Source: Pandoraea pulmonicola | GTDB lineage: Bacteria > Pseudomonadota > Gammaproteobacteria > Burkholderiales > Burkholderiaceae | Reading direction: 5' to 3' | DNA length: 64,000 nt | Assembly (NCBI RefSeq): GCF_000815105.2 | Contig: NZ_CP010310.2 | Span: 4,588,001-4,652,000, forward strand | Shown here: positions 1 through 8,723 of the stretch, one piece after another | Layout of the letters: each line of letters starts with the position of its first letter | How positions within the stretch are numbered: the first letter of the stretch is position 1 | Notes under the pieces: model-generated | What the model was told of the DNA's origin: nothing | Seen by the model: the letters and a program-made list of their open reading frames with translations, nothing else | The model's database searches: none | Made by a program: the position numbers and the translations under genes

Positions 1-1089
1 CCGGGCGAGGCCCGCCGCCAGCGCACCGGCGCCATTCCGTCGTTTCACGCGGCCCAGGTGTGCGCCGTCGACGACGTGCAGCGCGGCATCGCGCTGCTTG
101 CCGAGACCCTTGTGTGGCGCCGCATGGGCGACGGAGCTCGCACGCAGCGCTCGCTCGCCACGCTGGCGGCGACCTTCCATGCGAATCAGCCGGGTTCGCC
201 GACATTGCGTGCCATGCACTGGATCGTGCAGGCATGGCAGGCGTACGCGTTGCGCGATGAGGCGGGCGCGTTCGCGCATCTGCAACGTATCGGCGACGAC
301 CCGTCGCTTGCCCCCTGTCTCGTCTACAACCCGCGCATTCGCTTCGAGACCCGCAATCTGCAAGCGCTACTGCACAAGTCGCGTGCCGCGCGTCCCGGGC
401 CGATGCCCATACGGGCGCAGTCGGCCGCCGACGCGCTCGCCGCGTTTTCCGATGCGCTGCAAGCCGCATTCGAAGCCGACTCGATCGAGCTGGCGCAGCA
501 CGTCGCGGCGAACATCGGACTGTCGTTGTGGTTGTTCTGGCAGGAGGCGCTGATCGACCCTGGCAGGCGGCTCGCCGTCACCGAGGTGCAACGGCAATCG
601 TTGCGCTGGATCGGTCTGTCGGAGTGGATTTGCGATCGCTTCGGCGTGGGCGGCAACTCCGTGTGGAACACGGTTTTTTTACTGCGCATTGCGCGCGGCG
701 GGGTGCCTGCGCGGCGCGATCCCGACCTCGCGACGCTGCGCGCGAGCACGCCGCTGACGGTGGACGCCTTTCTCGACGCCGTACAGCCGTTCGGTGCGCC
801 GTTCTCGCGCGCCAAAGGGTTCCGGCAGTGGACGGACGTGGTGGCGACGACGCTGGCCGATCACGAGGACGGACGCGTTCGTTTCGAGCCGTTGCAGCTC
901 GCCAATCTATGGTTCGAGATGTTGTGGTTCGCCCTGCATCAGGACGGCGACTCGCCACAGGCACTGCACGCGGCCCGTTCGCTGGGACGTGTGCTGCCGA
1001 TACTGCCGCCGCCCGACCGGCGCTTTTTCCGCGACGCGTTGCGGCTGATGCCGCGCGAATTCCAGCGCGAAGTCCGACTCGCCCGCTGA
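1..1089 (+). CDS. 3' part of an unrecognised gene (truncated by window edge)
   Basis: The reading frame is open from the first base and stops with TGA at 1087-1089, so the start lies upstream of the window; the GTG at 58 is only an internal candidate. About 362 codons are visible. The product looks soluble, helical and rich in Ala, Arg and Leu, with no clear signal peptide or membrane segment. It has Trp-containing helices of the kind seen in tetratricopeptide-like domains (for example around ALHAAR and QAWQAY), but no motif I can name. Codon third positions are strongly G/C, as in the neighbours, which supports real coding. It converges on the AhpD-like gene. I do not recognise a family; the missing N-terminal part may carry the defining domain. 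Confidence 0.6.
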   Translation, partial: PGEARRQRTGAIPSFHAAQVCAVDDVQRGIALLAETLVWRRMGDGARTQRSLATLAATFHANQPGSPTLRAMHWIVQAWQAYALRDEAGAFAHLQRIGDDPSLAPCLVYNPRIRFETRNLQALLHKSRAARPGPMPIRAQSAADALAAFSDALQAAFEADSIELAQHVAANIGLSLWLFWQEALIDPGRRLAVTEVQRQSLRWIGLSEWICDRFGVGGNSVWNTVFLLRIARGGVPARRDPDLATLRASTPLTVDAFLDAVQPFGAPFSRAKGFRQWTDVVATTLADHEDGRVRFEPLQLANLWFEMLWFALHQDGDSPQALHAARSLGRVLPILPPPDRRFFRDALRLMPREFQREVRLAR

Positions 1090-1110
1090 GCCCCGGCGCC
1101 GCCCTCGGGA

Positions 1111-1133
1111 ACGGGCAAGCGCCCCCTGCCCGT
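1111..1133. terminator. Small hairpin between two convergent genes
   Basis: ACGGGCA (1111-1117) and TGCCCGT (1127-1133) form a perfect 7-bp stem with a 9-nt loop, between the stop of the first gene and the stop of the AhpD-like gene. There is no U-tract on either strand, so a role as a bidirectional terminator is only a guess from position. Confidence 0.3.
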
Positions 1134-1138
1134 ACGGT

Positions 1139-1594
1139 TCAGCGCACGCCCTGCGGCGTCTTCGGCAACGGCGAGCGGAACGAAATGGCCAGACGATTCC
1201 ACGCGTTGATGGTCGCGACCGCAAACGTCAGGTCGGCAATCTGCTTGTCGTCGTAGTGCGCACGCAAGTCGTTGAAGACGGCGTCCGGCACGTGGCCATC
1301 CTGCACGTTCGTGACGGCTTCGGTCCAGGCCAGCGCGGCACGCTCGGCCGGCGAGTACAGCTCGGTCTCGCGCCATGCATCGAGCAGATGCAGACGGCGC
1401 GGTTCGATGCCCATTTTCAGCGCGTCGGTCACATGCATGTCGATGCAGAATGCGCAGCCATTGAGTTGCGAGGCCCGCAGCCAGACCAGCTCGACCAGAC
1501 CGTCGGGCAGACCGCAGTCGTGGAAGTACGCGCTCAGGGCGCCCAGTTGCTCGTAGGCCTGCGGGGATGCTTTGACGTAGTTGAGACGCATCAT
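1139..1594 (-). CDS. AhpD-like carboxymuconolactone decarboxylase-family protein
   Basis: A 151-residue protein of the AhpD/carboxymuconolactone decarboxylase family. The redox motif NGCAFCIDMH is visible, with C47, C50 and H54 as the usual CxxC...H pair and proton relay of AhpD-type alkylhydroperoxidases. This suggests thiol peroxidase or disulfide reductase activity rather than true decarboxylase activity. The start at 1594 was chosen because GGAGA lies 8 nt upstream; the longer reading frame to 1666 adds 24 residues that do not resemble the family. It is divergent from a MocR-type regulator at 1805, with about 210 bp between them, so that regulator probably controls it. Such MocR/AhpD pairs are common in proteobacteria; the substrate is unknown. 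Confidence 0.85.
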   Translation of the reverse strand: MMRLNYVKASPQAYEQLGALSAYFHDCGLPDGLVELVWLRASQLNGCAFCIDMHVTDALKMGIEPRRLHLLDAWRETELYSPAERAALAWTEAVTNVQDGHVPDAVFNDLRAHYDDKQIADLTFAVATINAWNRLAISFRSPLPKTPQGVR

Positions 1595-1804
1595 GAGTCG
1601 ATTCTCCAGTCGGTTCGTAAAATGCCGCGGATTCGGCGCGCAAGTGCGGTGGCCTCCCGTTGACATCGCTAACGATACGTCCGCCTTGTCTTATAGAGAA
1701 GAGCCAAAACAGAATAGAATCGCTAGGCCAATCCTGGTCATCTCAGGCCACACCGGTCCAAGCCAGGACGCCCCGGCGTGGACCGCCACGCGAGGCACTG
1801 CGCC

Positions 1805-3361
1805 ATGACAGACAACCCCAGCCCGACCGACTCGCCGGCCCTTGCCGCGCTGCATCTGGCGGACGCCGCGCACACCGCCGGTGTACCGACTTATCGCGCG
1901 CTCTATGAGCGTATCCGCGACGGCATCCTGTCCGGCAAGCTCGCCCCGGCCGCGCGCCTGCCCTCGACACGCGCGCTCGCCAGCGAACTGGGCGTGGCAC
2001 GCGGTACGGTCGAGGCCGCGTACGAACGGCTGGTCGCCGAGGGCTTCGTGATCGGACACGGCGCCGCCGGCAGCCGCGTCAATCCCCAGCTGGACGCCGC
2101 CCGGCTTGGCGCCGCCGCCAGGGTTTTCCCCTCGGCGTCGCACAAGACGGCGGACGGTTCACCAGATGCGTCAGTCGTCTCCGCTGGCAAGGCGACGGCA
2201 CTGCATCCCGTGGACAACCCCAGTCATATCCCGATAAGCGCGTCGGGCATGCCGCTCCCGCTGCAAAACGGCATGCCCGCGCTCGACGAATTCCCACGCA
2301 AGCTGTGGGCGCGGCTCGCGGCACGTCACGCGCGCCATCTCGCCCCGGAAAGCCTGCACTACCAGGACGCCACCGGCTGGGCGCCGCTGCGCGAGGCCAT
2401 CGCCGGCTATCTGGCCATCGCGCGCGGCATTCGTTGCGAGCCCGGGCAAATCGTCGTCACCGCGGGTTACCAGGGCGCGCTGGCGCTCATCGCACGCGTG
2501 CTGCTGCGCCCGGGCGATGCCATATGGTGCGAAGACCCCGGCTACTTCCGCGCGCGCGAAGCGCTGCGCATGGCAGGCGCGACGCTCGTGCCCGTGCCGG
2601 TCGATCGGGAAGGGCTCGACGTCGCGGCGGGCGAGCAGGCCGCCCCACACGCGCGACTCGCTATCGTGACGCCATCGCACCAGTCGCCGCTGTCGGTAAC
2701 ACTGCCGCTCGCACGCCGCCTCGCGCTGCTGGCTTGGGCGCAGGCGCGCGACGCGTGGATCGTCGAAGACGACTACGACAGCGAATTCCGCTACACCGGC
2801 GCGCCGCTGCCCGCGCTCAAGAGCCTGGACGGCGGCGAGCGCGTGCTTTACGCGGGGTCATTCAGCAAGGTGCTGTTTCCCGCGCTGCGGCTGGGCTATC
2901 TGGTGGTGCCCCCGGCATTGTGCGATGCGTTTGCCGCCAACGCGGCGCTCACCACGCCGGCGCAGGGCTGGATCGAGCAGGCCACGGTGACGGATTTCAT
3001 CACGCAGGGGCACTTCAGCCGCCACATCAAACGCATGCGACAACGCTACGGGGAACGCCGCACGGCGCTCGCCGAAGCGTTGCGCGCGCGCCTGGCAGGC
3101 CGCATCGATCTGGCGCAACAAGCCGGCGGCATGCATCTGCTCGGCTGGCTTGAAGCCACGCGCGACGATCGCGGCATCTGCCGTGCGGCGGCCCGGCATG
3201 GGCTCGCGCCCGGAGCACTGTCGTTCTTCAGCATCGCACGAGCGATGCCGCCGGCGCTCGTGATGAGCTTCACGAACGTCGACGAATCGAGCGCCGACGA
3301 CGTGGCACAGCGCCTTGCACGGGCCTTCGACGACGACGATCGCCGCCGCGCGGGCGGATAA
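1805..3361 (+). CDS. MocR-type regulator: GntR helix-turn-helix fused to aminotransferase fold
   Basis: This 518-residue protein has the two-part build of MocR/PdxR regulators. Residues about 20-95 form a GntR winged helix (YRALYERIRDGILSGKL, then LPSTRALASELGVARGT). Residues about 140-515 form a fold-type I aminotransferase domain with VEDDYDSEFRY and SFSK, where K355 should bind pyridoxal phosphate. In this family the aminotransferase part usually acts as an effector-sensing domain, not as an enzyme. The ATG at 1805 gives the normal length; a GTG at 1778 is possible. It lies back to back with the AhpD-like gene, so it is probably the activator or repressor of that gene. A C-terminal region rich in Asp and Arg ends the protein. 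The effector cannot be told from sequence. Confidence 0.9.
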   Translation: MTDNPSPTDSPALAALHLADAAHTAGVPTYRALYERIRDGILSGKLAPAARLPSTRALASELGVARGTVEAAYERLVAEGFVIGHGAAGSRVNPQLDAARLGAAARVFPSASHKTADGSPDASVVSAGKATALHPVDNPSHIPISASGMPLPLQNGMPALDEFPRKLWARLAARHARHLAPESLHYQDATGWAPLREAIAGYLAIARGIRCEPGQIVVTAGYQGALALIARVLLRPGDAIWCEDPGYFRAREALRMAGATLVPVPVDREGLDVAAGEQAAPHARLAIVTPSHQSPLSVTLPLARRLALLAWAQARDAWIVEDDYDSEFRYTGAPLPALKSLDGGERVLYAGSFSKVLFPALRLGYLVVPPALCDAFAANAALTTPAQGWIEQATVTDFITQGHFSRHIKRMRQRYGERRTALAEALRARLAGRIDLAQQAGGMHLLGWLEATRDDRGICRAAARHGLAPGALSFFSIARAMPPALVMSFTNVDESSADDVAQRLARAFDDDDRRRAGG

Positions 3362-3555
3362 GGCCAACGACATGGCGCGGCGCGAAAACCGATGCGTGAT
3401 CGGTGCACGGTCGACGTATGAGCGCTCGTCGACACCCGTCTCGCTGTCCGGTGCACACAAGCGCCATGCCGCAACGCACCATGGTGCCGTTCACGTTTTT
3501 CGGGACACATCGTGCTTGTGCTGGCCGGTCGAGTCGGTGTATCGTTGCCGCAAAG

Positions 3556-3640
3556 CTAGCGCAGGGGTCCTGCAACGTGAGTTGTGGGTGAGAAATACCC
3601 TTAGAACCTGATCTGGATAATGCCAGCGCAGGGAGCGTAG
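3556..3640 (+). promoter_or_regulatory. TPP (THI-element) riboswitch upstream of thiC
   Basis: Within the 363-base gap between the MocR gene and thiC sits a clear thiamine pyrophosphate aptamer. The 5' part is GCAGGGGTCC, followed by GGTGAGAAATACCC (the variant of the CTGAGA element) and then GAACCTGATCTGGATAATGC, closing with GCGCAGGGAGC. It ends about 85 bases before the thiC start, leaving room for an expression platform that acts on transcription or on the AGGAG ribosome binding site near 3713. Thiamine excess should therefore shut thiC off. The first 190 bases of the gap (3362-3555) show nothing I can name and probably hold the thiC promoter. Confidence 0.95.
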
Positions 3641-5641
<2,001 letters not shown>

Positions 5642-5704
5642 GGCGCGAATCGCGAACGACTGGCTCACCGTGTGTGACCCGCCGCTCGCCTCGCCCGCAT
5701 GAAG

Positions 5705-5730
5705 AAACGCCCGCAGCGATGCGGGCGTTT
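5705..5730. terminator. Strong bidirectional hairpin terminator after thiC
   Basis: AAACGCCCGCA (5705-5715) pairs perfectly with TGCGGGCGTTT (5720-5730) across a GCGA tetraloop. The T-run on the plus strand and the A-run on the left arm make it usable from both sides: for thiC on the plus strand and for the orphan gene at 5795-6871 on the minus strand. Confidence 0.9.
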
Positions 5731-5794
5731 CCGTTTCCCCTCGGGAGTTGGCGTCCGGCGGACACAATCGGCAGTGCCGCGCGGTGCGGGCGAC

Positions 5795-6871
5795 TCAGGC
5801 AGGCTTTGACGCGTCGGGCGTCGTGGCCGCCTCCGCGGTCGGCACGCCGAGCGCCGTGAGCCGGTTGCGCAACCGAAGCGCCGCCAAGTCGGGACGCAGC
5901 GTCGAGATGGAAGTCGCCAGCGCGACGAACGCCTGCGTGTCCGTCGCCGGCAGTTTGGCGGCATTCACCACGTCGCGATGCCGCATCCCCCAGTGCTGGT
6001 CGCCCAGTTGCTCGATACCGAGCGCGCACCGCGCCCATTCGTCGGTGCCGAGGCCCGCGGATGCCGGCAGGTCGTCGCGCACCGTCGCCTGATGCATCGG
6101 CATCGCGTCGGAGAAGGCCACACGCAACAGCCACGCGGTCGCGTCCGCCGACGGCAGTGCCCGGTGGCTCGCCTGCAGGCGGGTGTTCACGTCGCGAAGG
6201 AATCCCTCCGCAGGCTGGTGGACCTGGCATGCGTGGATCCATTCCTTCTTGCCGACCAGGCCCGACTTGCCCGTCCAGCGGCGTGCGGTGTCCGCGACCG
6301 TCCGCGTGACATCGGTCAGACCGACCTCGAACGGCACGGTGGCATTGCGTCCGTCGGTGCCGAGCAACGCGCCCTCGATGACGGACGCGCAGATCTGCGC
6401 CCCTTCGCTGCGAGAATCGGGCATCGCGACGGGATGATGCGCGAAGTCACCGGCATTGCCACGCGCGTTGCCTCGTCGCTCGCCCGCGCAGACAAACAGC
6501 GTCTGCAGCGCCGACGGACATAGCACCGCCTTCGCAGGCACACGCCCTTCGGGATCGAGCTCCGCCCTCAGGATGGAAAGCGGATCGCCGGGCTTGCCGT
6601 CCATCCCGGCGGGCGCGGGAGCGTTGCCCGGCCTGGGCTCCGGCGCATTTGCGGATGAGACTTTACACAAATCGTCGCACAGCTCGGTCGTCGGAAGGCA
6701 AGTCACGGGCTTGCAAAGATGCTCCGTGACCAGCCCTCTCGCGCTGCCGGCAAGGCTGTTGGCCAGGCGTATCAGGGGAAAGTTCTCCCACTTCACCTTG
6801 TCGAGCGAAAGATCGAGGCTGCCCAGGTCGGGCTTGGCCATGTTGCCCGGACCGATCGGATAGTTGTGCAT
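5795..6871 (-). CDS. Unrecognised 358-residue protein with N-terminal Cys cluster
   Basis: I do not recognise a family. The start at 6871 is supported by GAGGA about 6 nt upstream, and codon use matches the neighbours. There is no signal peptide or membrane segment. Residues about 50-72 hold four cysteines in 17 residues (CKPVTCLPTTELCDDLCK: C-x4-C-x6-C-x3-C), a pattern that could bind a metal or form disulfides. More cysteines follow (AVLCPS, LFVCAG, AQICAS, IHACQV, ARCALG). A Pro/Gly/Ala-rich linker at about 75-95 separates this region from a larger domain with several Trp and His residues. The C-terminus is Ala/Thr-rich. The gene stands alone between the thiC terminator and a 505-base intergenic region. 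It could be a lineage-specific or secreted effector-like protein, but nothing in the sequence proves it. Confidence 0.7.
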   Translation of the reverse strand: MHNYPIGPGNMAKPDLGSLDLSLDKVKWENFPLIRLANSLAGSARGLVTEHLCKPVTCLPTTELCDDLCKVSSANAPEPRPGNAPAPAGMDGKPGDPLSILRAELDPEGRVPAKAVLCPSALQTLFVCAGERRGNARGNAGDFAHHPVAMPDSRSEGAQICASVIEGALLGTDGRNATVPFEVGLTDVTRTVADTARRWTGKSGLVGKKEWIHACQVHQPAEGFLRDVNTRLQASHRALPSADATAWLLRVAFSDAMPMHQATVRDDLPASAGLGTDEWARCALGIEQLGDQHWGMRHRDVVNAAKLPATDTQAFVALATSISTLRPDLAALRLRNRLTALGVPTAEAATTPDASKPA

Positions 6872-7376
6872 GATGTCGTCCTCGGAAAGTGGCGTGAACG
6901 CGATGATTCACCGCGACTTCGACCGCATGTCGAAGCGGATCCACGATGCCCGAGCGTGGCGGCGGCGATTATCGTTTCTGCGCCGCCGAACGCGCGGCAG
7001 GTACACGCCACCGCCCGGAAGTAGACAGGCCATCCGCCCGACCGCAGGGCCCGGGAGGCAGCGTGCGGCGGTGCAACGGTGGCCTGGGCGGGCGTATCGG
7101 CGCGCCCCGAAGTTATGGCATGCTATTGGACAGGCGATACAGCCGACGGCTGACGCAACCCGCGAGACTTCGCGGACAGGCGTAGGCGGCAATGCTTGCT
7201 CGCCGCACACGCCGGGCCCGGCCCCTGGTCCGGCGCCCCAGCCCGAAGGCATCTCAAAATGATGGCCCCACCGGCCTTGTTTTGAAATGTCTCCTGTCAC
7301 CGGCCCTCCGTCATGCGGACGGGTCCGGCCTACGTCGCTGCTGTGCGCCCGCTTTCGTACATACAGGGACATCAAT
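6872..7376. other. Intergenic region, 505 bases, with an imperfect hairpin
   Basis: No convincing gene lies here; the short frames inside are rich in Arg, Pro and Cys and have no ribosome binding site. It must hold the promoters of the orphan gene (minus) and of the PaeA-like gene (plus). An imperfect hairpin lies at 7250-7289: an 18-nt left arm ending in GGCC, loop CCACC, and a right arm starting with GGCC, with about 14 of 17 pairs. It would be in the 5' leader of the PaeA-like mRNA, about 90 bases before the start codon. Confidence 0.5.
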
Positions 7377-8723
7377 ATGAGTGGTTACGGCTTTCTCTTC
7401 AGTATCTTTTTGCTCGTCCTGGCGAGCGCCTTCTTTTCCGCCTCCGAAATTTCCCTCACGGCTGCCAAGCGCACCAAGCTTCAGGTGTTGATGGAAAAGG
7501 GCGACGCGCAAGCGGTCAAAGTGCTCGCGCTCAAGGAGCAGCCCGGCAATTTCTTCACCGTCGTGCAGATCGGCGTGAACGCGGTCGCCGTGCTGGGCGG
7601 TGTGCTCGGGGAGAGTTTCCTCACGGGCTATCTGTTCAGCTGGCTCTCGCCCGTCGCCGATCAGGCGCTCGCGCTACGGCTCGCGAGCATCGGCTCATTC
7701 CTGTTCATCACGATCGCGTTCATCCAGTTCGCGGATCTGATCCCGAAGCGGCTTGCGATGGTCAACCCGGAGCGCGTCGCGATGGCCATCATCGATCCGA
7801 TGCTGCTCTGCCTGAAGGTGCTGCGTCCGCTCGTCTATGTCTTCAACGGCGTGGCCAACGTGTTCCTGCGCATCTTCAAGCTGCCGACGCATGCCATCGA
7901 GAACATCACCTCCGAGGACATCGCGGCGATGGTCGGCGCCGGTGCGGAGGCCGGCGTGTTGCGCAAGCAGGAACTGCATCTGATCGAAAACGTGTTCGAA
8001 CTGGAATCGCGCACGGTCGGCTCGGTCATGACCTTCCGTGACGACGTGGTGTATTTCACCATCGCCGAGGAAGAACGCAGCATTCGCCAGAAGATCACGG
8101 AGAGCCCGCATTCGAAATATCTCGTGTGTCGCGACGAAATCGACAACGTGCTCGGCTACGTCGACTCGAAGGATCTGCTCCAGCGCATCGCGAGCGAAGA
8201 CCTGTCGAGCGTGATCCGCAATCTGGATCGTCTGTACGCGAAAAAGCTGCTTGTGATCCCCGACACGCTCAACCTGTCCGAAGCGCTGGCCCGCTTCAAG
8301 GAAGCGCGGGAGAGCTTTGCCGTCATCATCAACGAGTACGGGCTGGTGGTCGGTGTGGTCACGCTCAACGACATCGTCGGCGCGCTCATGGGTGACGTCG
8401 TTCACCCCGCCGACGAAGACCAGATCGTGCAGCGCGATGAGCGCTCGTGGCTCGTTGACGGTGTGACTTCGGTGGAAGACGTGAAGAAAACGCTCGACAT
8501 CGACGAGTTGCCGGGCGAAGGCGAGTACGAGACCATCGCCGGCTTCATGATCTATCAGCTCAAGCGCATTCCGAAAAAATCGGAAGCGACCGAAGCGGCG
8601 GGCTACAAGTTCGAAGTGGTCGACATCGACAACTACAAGATCGACCAGTTGCTCGTCACGCGCCTCGGTTCTGTTACCGAAGAAGCGGCGATTATCGCGC
8701 CCCCGACGGATCAGGCATCGTAG
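7377..8723 (+). CDS. paeA: PaeA/YtfL-like CNNM-type membrane protein with CBS pair
   Basis: A 448-residue inner-membrane protein of the HlyC/CorC (CNNM-like) family. Residues about 1-190 form the DUF21 membrane domain with four hydrophobic segments. A CBS pair follows at about 210-335 and a CorC_HlyC transporter-associated domain at about 355-435. Stretches such as FFTVVQIG.NAVA.LGG, VLRKQE..LIENVFELESRTV and GYKFEVVDIDNY.IDQLLVTR match my memory of E. coli YtfL very closely, so this looks like an ortholog of YtfL, described as the polyamine exporter PaeA. Related family members move Mg2+ or Co2+. The start is ATG 7377; an upstream in-frame GTG-like extension to 7287 would add 30 non-family residues. 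Its last 32 bases overlap the 3' end of recD on the other strand. Confidence 0.88.
   Translation: MSGYGFLFSIFLLVLASAFFSASEISLTAAKRTKLQVLMEKGDAQAVKVLALKEQPGNFFTVVQIGVNAVAVLGGVLGESFLTGYLFSWLSPVADQALALRLASIGSFLFITIAFIQFADLIPKRLAMVNPERVAMAIIDPMLLCLKVLRPLVYVFNGVANVFLRIFKLPTHAIENITSEDIAAMVGAGAEAGVLRKQELHLIENVFELESRTVGSVMTFRDDVVYFTIAEEERSIRQKITESPHSKYLVCRDEIDNVLGYVDSKDLLQRIASEDLSSVIRNLDRLYAKKLLVIPDTLNLSEALARFKEARESFAVIINEYGLVVGVVTLNDIVGALMGDVVHPADEDQIVQRDERSWLVDGVTSVEDVKKTLDIDELPGEGEYETIAGFMIYQLKRIPKKSEATEAAGYKFEVVDIDNYKIDQLLVTRLGSVTEEAAIIAPPTDQAS

Noticed and set aside
6908..7375. 155-codon minus-strand frame upstream of the Cys-cluster gene
   Set aside because: Arg/Gly/Pro/Cys-rich translation typical of non-coding G+C-rich DNA; no ribosome binding site.
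7250..7376. yybP-ykoY, M-box or ykkC-type riboswitch before the PaeA-like gene
   Set aside because: None of the conserved core words of these classes is present; only a simple imperfect hairpin is seen.
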